The notes under the pieces: model-generated
The model's input: only the letters and a program-made list of their open reading frames with translations
The model's database searches: none
What the model was told of the DNA's origin: nothing
Assembly: GCF_002776525.5 (NCBI RefSeq)
Contig: NC_045441.1
Coordinates: forward strand, 123,314,275-123,378,274
Origin: Piliocolobus tephrosceles
Lineage: Eukaryota > Chordata > Mammalia > Primates > Cercopithecidae
DNA length: 64,000 bases
Reading direction: 5' to 3'
Translations under genes and position numbers: made by a program
Shown here: positions 22,501-35,400 of the stretch, one piece after another
Layout: each line of letters opens with the position of its first letter
How positions within the stretch are numbered: the first letter of the stretch is position 1

Positions 22501-25500
22501 ATTGTATATATTTGAGATGTATAGCATGATGTTATGGGACATATAGCAGAATAATTTATCTGAAAAATTTTATATCCGAATAATCTGTAAAAATGTCCTA
22601 GGCTCAAACTTTGCCCTTTTATTTATCCAACTTTACTTTTTAAGAAAATAATGCTTTCGGACCTCCGTTCTTGCTTCTCTGCACTTGCTTTTGCATTTCT
22701 GAAGCAGAAATAAACTACCTGTGAACAGTGGTGGATGGAATAGTTTGCTGCGCCCTAGAGCAGTGAGTCTGTTGCTTAAATGCATGCCCAAATCATCTGT
22801 GGTTCTTGTGAAAAGGGAATTCTGACCCGTTGGGTCTGGGGTGGGGCCTGAGTCTGTGATTACTAAACACCTTCCTGGTGATGTTATGCCACTGATCCAT
22901 GGGTCATACTTAAGTAGCAAGGTCAGAGAGAAGTGGTTTCTACACTTTTCTGCACTTTGGAATGCCCTGGGAGAGTTTTCAGACCCACTGATGCCCAAAT
23001 TCCACTGCAAGAGATTCTGATTTAAGTGGTCCAAGGTAAGGCGTGGGCTTTGGACATTTTCTTTTTGGAGATAGGTTGGAGTGCAGTGGCGCAGTCTTGT
23101 CTCACCACACCTTCAGCCTCCTGGGCTCAAGTGATCCTGTCGCCCAGGCTGGAGTGCAGTGGCACAATATTGTCTCACTCTCACCGCAACCTTGGACTCC
23201 TGGGCTCAAGTGGTCCTCTCACTTCAGCCTGAGTAGCTGAGGTGCTACTCAGGCACACGCCAAAACACCCGGCTAATTTTTTTTGGTGTTTTTTGTAGAG
23301 ATGGGGGTTTCACCATGTAGCCCAGGCTGGTCTTGAACTCCTGGACTCAAACGATCCACCTGCCTCAGCCTCCCAAAGTGCTAGGATTACAGGTGTGAGC
23401 CATCACGCCTGGCCTGGCCTTTTAAAGAGACCATCAGGTGACTCTAATGTGCTGACAAATCTGGAAATGATCGCCCTGGGTTTTGTGATTAGTGTTGTTA
23501 TATTGGACTCAAATATTTAATTAAAAAGTTATTTTAAGGAATGGACATCAACTATTGCCTTTTATTTATCTATTAGTTTTATTTTATTTGCAAACCAAAT
23601 TAACTTAAATCCAAAATATTCTATGGAGAGTTGCACAAATATGAAAATCCGTTTGAAATCAAGAAACAGACATTCCCTTACACTGATGAGAGACCTTAAT
23701 TTTCAATTTTTCTTCTATTTTATATCATTCCGTTATCAATAGCACACTTTTTCCCTTTGAAATTGTAGTTTTTGCCAGGGTGACATTCCTTTGTGCAGAT
23801 AAGCTGTACTAGGTGCCTATCTGTACTCAGTGTGGGGCTGCATGGTCTTGAGGTTATCAGGAATTGAATTTGCAGAGCTGATTTGATCCTCCTTTTGCTG
23901 TTCCAGTCACCTTGCCTGAAGCCACAGGGCAGTCATTCATGGTAACAGCATGATCCCTACCCCAGGAAAAACTTTGGAGTTTCTCCCTTTCATACCCCTT
24001 CCTTGCACTCTCCCAGAAAGACCCCACAAACGAACAAAAACAAATCACAGACCCCATCTTTAAGGTTCTGAGCTCCTGGAGAATTATGAGCAAATATATT
24101 GGTCATTTTAGAGAAGTGTGTACCAAGTGCCAGGCTGTACCCTGAGGTGCTGTGAGCCACTGTGAGCTCTGTGTAGACCTGGGAAGGAATGATGGCGGCG
24201 TCCTGGTGTTTGTTTTCTTTTCTTTTCTTTTTTTTTTTTTTTGTTTTTTTTTTGAGATGGGGTCTCACTCATTGCCCAGGCTGGAGTGCAATGGCGAGAT
24301 CTTGGCTCACTGCAACCTCCACCTCCCAGGTTCAAGCAATTCTTCTGCCTCAGCCTCCTGAGTAGCTGGGATTATAGGCAAGAGCCACGACACCTGGCTA
24401 ATTTTGTATTTTTAGTAGAGATGGGGTTTCACCATGTTGACGAGGCTGGTCTCAAATTCCTGACCTCAGGTGATCTGCCCGCCTCAGCCTCCCAAAGTGC
24501 TGGGATTACAGGTGTGAGCTGTTACGCCTGGCCTCAGGTGTTTTCAATGTATTATTTAATCCTGCCAATAAAGCTGTGGGGCAGCTGGTACTGTCCTGAT
24601 ACTGAAGCAGGAAAGGTTAAGTAACTAACTTCACCTTTGCTGGGAGGTAGCGGAACTGGGATTGAACCCGCTGTCTGAGACTCCACAGCTCACATCTTTC
24701 CAGTAAGTCAGGCTCGTGTACTATCCCCCACCCTCTTGAGAAGCTCCACTTCCTTTTCATTTAATATCTATGAACCTGGTACCACCAACCAGAGAGAACA
24801 TGCATTTCCTAGAGTGGGAACTTGTACGTACACTCTTTTTGTATTTATTAGAATGCTTTTGTTCTGACTAGGTGAAAAATGTTAATTTGACTTGATGGCT
24901 ACTTTTTCCAAGCTCTAGGTTCCGATGGGAGTCCAAACAGTGGCACAAACCCCTTTAAGGTCTTTCAAGAAATCTGACTGGGCGCAGTGGCTCAGGCCTG
25001 TAATCCCAGCACTTGGGAGGCTGACACTTGAGATCAGGGGTTCAAGACCAGCCATGGTCAACATGGTGAAACCCCGCCTCTACTAAAAATACAAAATTTA
25101 GCCTGGCGTGGTGGTGGGAGCCTATTGTCCCAGTGACTTAGGAGGCTGAGACAGGAGAATCACTTGAACTGGGAGACTCAGGTTGCAGTGGGCCAAGACT
25201 GAGCCACTGCACTCCAGCCTGGGCGACAGAGTGAGATTCCATCTAAAAAAAAAAAAAAAGAAAAGAAAAAGAAACCTAATACTATAGCTACATAGAAAGC
25301 ATAGTATTAGCTGCCCTGACTGAGGTGTAGTTACGCAGATGTCATGCTATGGCACCAGAATGAAAGGTGTTCATGAAAAAGTGTCAATGATAAGTAAGCC
25401 CTATATGATAAGTTTATTCCTAGTTTATTATTCTATAGAAGAAAAAAATGAATGTTAAACTCCATTTTCATCATGCCAAACTGACTTATTTCATAGTATC

Positions 25501-26411
25501 ATTTTACCTAGCTCCCATTTGCATATGCATACATTTGGTGTTCTGATTTTTTAGTAACACTTTTATTTGTACATTTCTGTTTCTTCATATGGTCTGCTCA
25601 CTTGTATTTTACTAAGGAGTCCTGTTGCTTGCTATATTGCAATTCACTTCATCAGTTTTCTACGCCATTTGAGTTGTATCTAAATTAGTTTTTAGTATTT
25701 ACTATATAAAGTTTTTAGTCTTTAAAGGGTTTAGTATTTAATGTGTTGCTAAAATAATCTCCGTAAATTTGGGGGGTGAAATCACTATTTTAAAGGACAT
25801 GGAAAAATAAGAATAGCACTTATTATGTAATTGATTGATGGTTTTCCAGAAAATGATTATCATGTACCCAGCATATTATGAATACAGTGTTTCTAAAACT
25901 TGAGTTTTTCTTTCCTTAAAAAAAACTTTTTTGTTTATCTTTTGCCAGTAGGTGAATAATTAAAGTTATTTAATGTTGATTTTTAGTCTTACATGTTTGA
26001 CTAGGAACAACAGATGTTGCTGAAAATGCTTTCCTATGATAGTCAACTTTGAGAAAGAATGTAAAGTTGAAGAGGCATTGCCTGGAGATGAGTAAGAAAG
26101 ACTAGGCTGGGCATGGTGGCTCACACCTATAATCCCAACACTTTGGGAGGCCGAGACGAGTGGATCAGGAGGTGGGTCAGGAGATCGAGGCCATCCTGGC
26201 TAACACAGTGAAACCCCGTCTCTACTAAAAATACAAAAAAAAAAAAAAAAAAAAAAAATTAGCCGGGTGCGGTGGCACACGCCTACAGTCCCAGCTACTT
26301 GGAAGGCTGAGGCAGGAGAATTACTTGAACCCGGGAGGCGGAGGCTGCAGTGAGCTGAGATCGCACCACAGCACTTCAGCCTGAGCAACAGAGTGAGACT
26401 CCACCTCAAAA

Positions 26412-26450
<39 letters not shown>

Positions 26451-29400
26451 ATTGAATATTTTGGCATTTAGAGAGTAGCATGCATGGGACAATATATGGA
26501 ACTAGGAATAGAAACGGTAAAGGAACAGGAAAGAAGATATGCACAAAAATGAAGTGAATACAGTTTATTGGACAGTAGAGAAAATAAAATGGTTGTAGGT
26601 AAGGATGAAATTGAGGTAAATCCTGCAGGAAGACCAAGGAAATTTAAAATAAATGCTAAAAGTGGAGAGCGTGGCTGCAGGAATTGAAAGTGTTTAGGTT
26701 ATTGGGAGGTTCCTGTGCACCATGAGGAAGAGGCCTTCTTACTATCCTCAAGGTGGACAGAAAAGTATCCCAGTTAGAAAATGATTAAATGGCTGGGTGC
26801 GGTGGCTCACGCCTGCAATCTCAGCACTTTGGGAGGCTGAGGCAGGCGAATCATGAAGTCAGGAGATTGAGACCATCCTGGCTAACGCGGTGAAACCCCA
26901 TCTCTACTAAAAATACAAAAAAACTAGCTGGGTGTGGTGGTGGGCACCTGTAATCCCAGCTACTCAGGAGGCTGAGGCAGGAAAATCGCTTGAACCCAGG
27001 AGGCAGAGGTTGCAGTGAGTTGAGATCATACCACTGCACTCTAGCCTGGGTGACACAGCAAGACTCCATTTAAAAAAAAAAAAAAAAAAGATTAAAGACA
27101 GATGACTCCTTTAGCCTTAGTGTACTTTCAGTAATGAATTCTAACTTTACATTCAGAAATACCTTCTTCTTGTGCAGTTAATTGTGGTAAATATGAAAAA
27201 TAAAATATTAATATAACATTTTGTTCTCTTTTTCTTGCCAGAAGGCAGATTTTTCCCACAACCACATTTCTGAAATTTGTGATTTGTCGGCGTATCATGC
27301 TCTCACTAAACTATTTTTGGATGGTATCCTTTGCATAAGTAAAGGGGAAAATTTTAAAAACAATATAAAAATTAAAGGCTACATATTCAATAATTGTACG
27401 ATACTACATGGACTAGTACCAGATAGGCAATTTAATAGAGATGTGATTCATTTAAATGACTAGGGATTGATATTCACAAAATGAGGATAAATATTTTATT
27501 TACCAAGAAATGAAACTGTGAGTCAAAGCTTGCCAAGAGTATCTTACCCCTGAAAAGCTAAGTAAGATAGTCATCCTTCTGATAAGTGTAGGCTTATTCC
27601 TATTCTAGAACCAGAGAAGAAGTTCTGTTGTAATTAACTCCTTTTCAGTCGAGTGTGTTGGCTCACACCTGTAATCCTAGCACTTTGGGAGGCCAAGGCA
27701 GCTGGATCACCTGAGGTCAGGAGTTCAAGACCAGCCTGGCCAACATGGCGGAAACCCAGCCTCTACTAAACATACAAAAATTAGCCAGGTGTGGTGGGGC
27801 ACACCTGTAATCCCAGCTACTTGGCAGGCTGAGGCACAAGAATTGCTTGAACCCAGGAGGCAGAGGTTGTAGTGAGCCAAGATTGTGCCACTGCACTCCA
27901 GCCTGAGTAACAGAGTGAGACTCCGTCTCAAAAGAAAAAAAAAAAAAAATTAACTCCTTTCTTCAAATTTACTGAAACTTGTGTCCTATTTTATGTAAAT
28001 TCAGTATTTGAAAATCTAGATATGGTCATAAGGAAAATTAGTGATTATTTATTTTACAATGAGTTCATGCTAAGTTCTCTTTAAATAGTAAGCTTTTCTA
28101 ATGTATTTTAAATATGCTTTCATTCTTTTTTTAAAAAAAGAACTTTTGATTTGATTTGAACATACCTATTTCATGAGCCAGGCTCCTGTGCAAGCAGAGC
28201 ACCTACTTTAAAGACAGCGAGCTCCAACTTCTAGAGCCTAAGGGGCTAATTGGAGATCTTGAGTTTAATGAGCTTGAGTCTCTTTTCACACCAGAGACTG
28301 ATGTTTTCTTGGTGGCAGGGGAGCCAGTAGCTTCTCTTTCTCAGTAAGTATCTTTCTATTCACCTGAGGATTTTTGGGGACAGAACGGAGAATGAATTGA
28401 TTGCCTTGGGTGCCTCATTCAGGGATGTGACGGCAGCTAGTACACACTACATTTGTGATAAGGCTGAGATGAGGTACAACAGAGGGTACATCTTCTTGAA
28501 GACATATCTTGTAAAAGAAAAAATCCTTTATTCATATATGATGGAAAGCTTGGAACATAGCAACACTCCCTTTAGAACCTGTGTGTGAAAATGAGCAATT
28601 AGTGGATATTTAGATGATGCTTAAATGAGCAAGTTTTTCTGATTATAGCCTAACAGAGAAATCAGAAAGTGACCAAAATAACACGTTTTGTTGACAAACT
28701 AAAAGCATACACATTAGCAGCCTATCTCTGTAGAACCTTCACTTCATGCTTGACTATCATGTATTTTGAGTTTGCAAAGAGACAGCCGGGCAGTCCAGAA
28801 GCTATCTGGCTCAGACATCCATTTATCTCAGGCTGTGTAGAGTGCTTCACAGGAAGGTCCACAGCAGCAGCATCACCTGGAACTTCATAGAAATGCAGAT
28901 TCTTGGGCTCCATTGCAGACCTAAGAAATCAGAATTTGCATTTTAATAAGACCCCCCCCCCCACAAAGCAATTTGAGCACACATGAAACCTTAAGAAACA
29001 CTGGGGTTGGTCTAGGCGGGGAGTAGTGGCTCACACCTGTAATCCCAGCACTTGGGGAGGCTGAAGCAGGCGGATCATGAGGTCAAGAGATAGAGACCAT
29101 CCTGGCCAACATGGTGAAACCCTGTCTCTACTAAAAATACAAAAATTAGCTGGGCGTGGTGGCACGTGCCTGTAGTCCCCAGCTACTTGGGAGGCTAAGG
29201 CAAGAGAATCGCTTGAACCTGGGAGGTGGAGGTTGCAATGAGCCAAGATTGTACCACTGCCCTCCAGCCTGGCGACAGAGCAAGACGCTATCTCAAAACA
29301 AAAACACAAACAAACAAACAATCAAAAACACTGGTTGGTCTAGAAGTCAGCAGCCCCTAAATTCTTGCTAGCCAGAAGAATTCTGCAATTAGGGTACCCT

Positions 29401-32400
29401 GAATGCTGATGGTGACATGACAGTCTGGAGTTTGTTATGGAGATCTCTTGTTCCCCCAGAAAACATTCTATGTTTTGACATGGAATTGCCAAAGAAAACA
29501 ACTCCGCATTATTTTGGACTCAAAACACAGTTGAAAACATTTCTATCACGAGAGTCTTAATTTCTATATACATTTAGCTTTCCATGTAAAAACTAAAGTA
29601 TCATGACTTTGTAAATGTCAGATATTATGAAAAAAGGAATTAAGGTTTTTTTTTTCTTGACATTAGATGTAGCAATTGAGTCTTATCACTAAAGTATAAA
29701 AAGCTGTAATTATTACATCAAAACCAATAGAAGTTCAGAACATGGGTATATAATTAGAGTGTAACGTGGCACCACTTCTCGCCTGTGTTTTAAAAAATGC
29801 AAAAACAAACTATCATTCATCAACTGTTAATGAAATAAACTTCTTAGATCTCTTGCAGTTTTGAAAAGATAGTAGGCTAGTTTTGAAACAGCATGAAATA
29901 TACTTCTTTCCTGTTCTGTGTAAGCATATCATATTGTGCATAATACAGGTGGTGAAGTTTTACAAGCTTTTCTGGACAGCAGAAAGCAAAAATATATCTA
30001 GATAAATTAATTTCTTGAGAAGAAAAATCACTAGATTAGACTGTTTTTGAAAATATTAAAACAGTTTGATTAAAAAGAGAATTTTGAAATAACTTTTATG
30101 TCAGTACAGTTGAAAACTTGGATGAAATACAAAAATTCCTAGGAAAATATTACACATCAGCTTGGAAATAGAAACCCTGAGTAGTCCTATAACTATAAAA
30201 GTAATTTATTGTAAATTAAGCTAAATTTAAAAATTAAAAATCTTTCTACCAAAAAAGCCTAGACCCAAAATTTTCAAAACAGACCTTCCAATAGTGAACA
30301 AATTCTTTCAAACACTAAAAATAGAAGGCATATTCACAATTCATTTTAATGAGGTTACTTTGATATCTAAGCAGCCAAGGAGCAATAAGAGAAAGGAAAA
30401 TGATAGGCTTGTCTCACCCATGATGTATCTGTAAAAGTCCTAAACAAAATATTAGCAACAGAATCTGACAGTGTATTAAAAAGACCATGTTTTACCACCA
30501 AATTGGGTTTTTCTCAGTAGTGTATGGAGAGTTTAATATTAGAAAATCTATAAATATAATTAACTATGTTAATAGATTAGGGGAAATAAAACTTATGATC
30601 CAGAGATATAGAAACTCAACAGACAATTTAATAAAATCCAGCTCTCATTCACAATAAAAACTCTCAATAAACTAGTAATAGGGAATTTCCACAAATTCAT
30701 AGAGGATGTCTACAAAAATCTTTGAAACACACTTTATCCTAACTGGGGACATGTTCTAAGCTTTCTCTTTTAAAACAGGAACAAGTTAGGATGTCTGCCA
30801 TTGCCACTTCAACCCATCATTATTTTGGAGGTTTTAGCCAACACCATAAAACAAGAGAAAGAAATTAAAGGTGTAAAGGTTAGTAAGGAGAACGTAAAAG
30901 TCATTCTTTGCAAATGACATGTTTATCTATAGAGAATATTAAAAATGTGCAATAAGCTACTAGAAATAATAGCGTTTTGAGAGTTCAACAACATGACTAG
31001 ATATGACTTCAGTTGCATTTCTGTATGCCAGAAACAAGCAATTAGAAAACAACTTTTAAAAGAAACCCATTTATAAAAACAACAAAAACAAATCTTATTA
31101 AAGATGAATAAGACTTGTGGGGGTAGGGGAACTAACAAAACTCTATTTAAGGGTGTTGAAGGCCTAACTAAAGAGAAATATATCCCGTGTCCCTGGATAA
31201 GAAGATGGGCAAAATAAAAGATGAGAAACAGAATTTTATGGAAAATAAATCAGAGAAGGCAAATAAACATATGAAGAGATATCAACCTCATTTGTATTCA
31301 GATAAATGCAACTAAAGACCACATGATATGTGCTCTTAATGGATATTAATGGATATTGTATTATATCCATTCAATTGACGAAATTTAAGAAATCAAAACA
31401 TACCAAGTGTTGGAGAACTTGTAGATCCAGAAGATCTTTTTACCTTGTTTGTGGGTATGAAATTAGTTCAACCACCGTAGGAAACAATTTTATATTGTCT
31501 TATAAAGTTGAGCATCCAAGTTCACTATGACCTAGTACTTTTACTCCTACATGTGGAAAGTTTAGCATATGTGTACCTGGAGCATTGTATAAGAATGTTC
31601 ATAGCAGTATTGCTTGTACTAGTAAAAAATTGAAACAGCCCAAACACACATTCATAAGAGAAAGCATGAGTTATGGTATAGTCACACAATAGCATAGCAT
31701 ACAGTATGAGAAAATGAATGAAATATATCTACATGCATGTAAATAAAATTTAGGCATAAAACTAAGGAAGGTAAGAGGAAAGAGACAACTGAGCATAGTT
31801 ACTATCTCTGGGAAGAAGACACGGATTTGACAGGAGAGGTATGCAGAGGTAGGTTCAAGTTGTTAATTTTCTACTGATCGGGCTGAGGGGCACTAGTTTC
31901 AAGCATGCTCTTTATATTTTTAGAAATAAAATCAGTCAAGCATAGGTCAATGGTGAATCAAGTATTAACTCAACTCTATGTAAAAATTTAAAAGCCCAAA
32001 AATTCTAAATTAATTTCTTTGAAAATAATTATTTAAAATAAAAACAAATCAGTTGAGCTAGTAATACCGACAGTGTAATTGTAGTAGATTATATCAATAT
32101 TTCAGAATGAATTGGTAACTATATCAATTTTTTATCTTATGCTATTTTGTCTTTCCATATGTGGATAATTGATAATCATCCTAAATTGCAATACAATAAG
32201 CTTTGTCAAGGTTAAGTAAGTATATTTATTCTTAAGAAAGGGTACAGTTTATTCTTTACCTATAAACCTTGACTAGTTGTTTATTAGAATTTATGATGAT
32301 AGAATAATGGAATTTAAAAATTCATAGAAATTTAATTCCAGACAGAAATTTAGAGATCAGCTAGTGCTAATCACTATTTTATTTTATGGAAGAGGAGCCT

Positions 32401-35400
32401 GGGACCAGAAGGGTCAACAACTTGTCCCAGATTATTTGGTAAATGGTTGAACTGAGACTTCTGAATTCCATTGTTTTTCCCATGTTGCAGTTCATTGAGT
32501 AATTACAACTTTTGTCACAGAGGCATTTAAACTATGCATGTTTCATTTCTTGGAGAGATTCTCTCCCACAGTGAAGAGCATTTTTCACTGGTAAGGTGAT
32601 ATAGATCTTTCAGGATTGGTTTTGATTAAAGCCATCATTGCAGCTCTCTTCACTAAGAGTACTGTGATGGATTTCCTACTATTTCTCAGCAACTGTTTTC
32701 TATACACCTGAACCATATTTTATGATTGTAGACAAATGAATAAGAGCAAATACTGAACTAGTGAATAATTCATGTCAAGCATTGTGAACTACTGACAGCA
32801 TCATCAAAATGTAAAAATATATTGTTGGGTTTTTCCCCAGTTGTAAAGTTATGCTTAAGTGCCACAGGATTCCTTCATTCCGTTTCCCCAAGGATCTACA
32901 ATTTCACTTTAAAAGATTTATTCACAGAATCATAAAAGTTTAGAGATGGAATGTGGTATGATGATTTTGAGTTCTTTTGAGTTTCTTTCTCCCAATAGTG
33001 GTGTTTTAAAATTAAAATATACCTAAGAGGATTAACCCAGTAAGCTAACTCATTGTAACGTGTAGTGATTTATCAGATTGTGTTTCTTTTTATCAGGAAG
33101 TCCCAAGACCTATGAAAGAACACGAATAACATTAGGAGGAAGGGCAAGTAACATTTTCTGAAGGTTCTTAAGAGAACGAGAGTTTGGGGAGATAAAGATA
33201 TGGAAGACCAACTATGAACTCAAAGCTCTCTATGGCCCAGGACTGCATATTGACTGTTGGCAGTGCCACCAGGCACACATGAGGTGACTGTGGGAGCAAG
33301 TAGAGGAAAAAGCTGTTGTGTCACTATAGAAAGTTCTCTATACTCAGAAGCCTGATTAATTTAGCGTGCCTGAAGTTCCTTGATATTTAAAGGAGAGTGA
33401 AAAGCTGAGAAATAGGAGGAAATAATTTTTCTGGAATTAAGGAATTTGGTAATGATATCAATGCCTTTTAATTGTGAGGTGATTTATGGTTTGTTGCTCA
33501 TTCACACCCATTTTCTAATTTTTTTCCCATGACGTAACTTTTGGCCTTAATGGACACCTGATACTATCCCCACTTTAAATGAAAAATCTACTAAGTAGTA
33601 GAGTTGGGATAATTACAAATAATTATGGAGGCAAAATGTTTTTGTGATATTTATGACTTCTTCCTTCTTTTTTAAAAAAATTCTTTGTTTCTCTGATGAA
33701 CGGAAGGAGATAACTGGAGATTAGAAGATGACCAGGAGAGGCTTTGAGGAAGAAATGGTTTGTCTAGAATATATACTAAGAAATGGAATGACTGTGACAT
33801 ATTTACAGTTATGATAGACATTGCAAAATTTCCTCTAAAGTGGCTATATCATAATGAACTCTCTCAGTAGTATAAAAGTATCTGTTACTCAAAACCTTTT
33901 ACTTTAAAATGTTTGCCAAGCTGATGGGTAAAGAATGGCAGCTTATCTTAATTTGCATTCTCCTGACTACAGGTGAGACAGAATGTCTTTTCATATGTTT
34001 ATTAGCCACTTGGATTCACTCTTTTGGAAATTGCCTGGGCATATTCGTTGTCCATTTTTTATTTTTTATTTTTTTGTTGTTGTTGTTGATTTATTGTCAT
34101 TTTTAATGTATTCTAGGTAGAATCTTTTGTCTGCTAATATATATTGTGAACATGTTCTCGTAGCCTATCATTTTCACTTATTTGTGTATTTAAAAAGTAA
34201 TAGTAAGAAAATAAATAGTAAGAAAATGAGTGTTATATGTCAAAAAGAAATACTTAAGATATTGATTTAATGTGAACGTTAAAAAAATAAGAAAAAAAGT
34301 GGGATTTGGAGTTGTCTTGAAGAATGGGTGTGGTTTAGAAAGAAGTAGGAAAAAGAAAGTTCTTGGTACATTCCAGAACTATTGAGAAATTGACCTGGCA
34401 GGAATAGGGAATTCTCTTGGGATGATAGTGTGGATGGAACTGGATAAACAGATTTTGCTTATAGTAAAGGGCCTTAGATAGAAGAGTGAGGAATTTGGAA
34501 TTCAATGAGAATTTTTAAATTGAAATATATTCAATCAATATTTTTAAAAAATTAATCAGCCTACGGTGTGTAGAGTGACTTTAGGGCAGAAAGTAATGGA
34601 TATTAGTGTAACTATGGATGTTAAAGGAAAGTTAAGTTGGCAGAGGAGTGAATAAAAAGGAAAGAAATCATTAAAGAGATATTTTAAGGCAAAAAAAGGC
34701 AGGTCTTGGTGATTGGATGCCTCACAGATTATGAGTGGCTGAGAAATGGAGATGTCATGGCTTACTTGAGAGGAAAAACTGAGCTTTGATGGGGAAATGA
34801 TATTAAATCCTGGAAATTGGTCAAAGAGTTTGAGAACAGAGAGAGCTGAACAGAATTAATGACTTTGAGGTTGTAGTGTTAGGTGACTACAAGATGAAAC
34901 ACAGAAGATAAGCTAAAATTGTCACAATAAATGGAACTTAAGAGATGAAGAAAGTAAGGCAGAGTTTAAGCCTGATTGTTTTACAAGGAGAATGGAGGTC
35001 AATATAGACAGAAAGAAAGGGCTGTTCCTTTCTATAACAGGGTATTGGTCTTTGGACCACCCATTTGCTACAGATGACATCTCCCAGGCTCTTAGCCCAG
35101 TTATGAGGATAATAATGCTTGGTGCATGTTGCCCCTGCAGGGCGATCTGGTAGTCAGAAGTTCTGCCTGTGGGAACACACATGAGTTTCTCATGGGGACT
35201 TAACTGATCAAGGGAAAACACAGTGCCAATGAGGCAGGTATGAGCCATGGTGATTTTTCTTTCCATACCGATTAAATGAGTCAAATACAACCCAGCACAC
35301 TTAAAAGCTATGCCTTTTTTATTTTGAGACGGAGTCTCGCTCTGTCGCCCGGGCTGGAGTGCAATGGCACGATCTCGGCTCACTGCAAACTTCGCCTTCT

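Larger units (their letters stand above)
22136..27241 (+). other. Intron 4
   Basis: GT at 22136 and AG at 27240-27241 ('tttttcttgccag'). It holds two MER5 copies, one split by an Alu, plus four further Alus and a MIR. The stretches 22140-22760, 23476-24216, 24701-24974, 25280-26100 and 26453-26790 show no nameable element. Confidence 0.85.

Noticed and set aside
28145..28345. GC-richer unique block in intron 5 as a possible extra exon
   Set aside because: No frame-compatible acceptor and donor pair could be found. 'Ctcagtaagtatc' resembles a donor, but nothing upstream fits.
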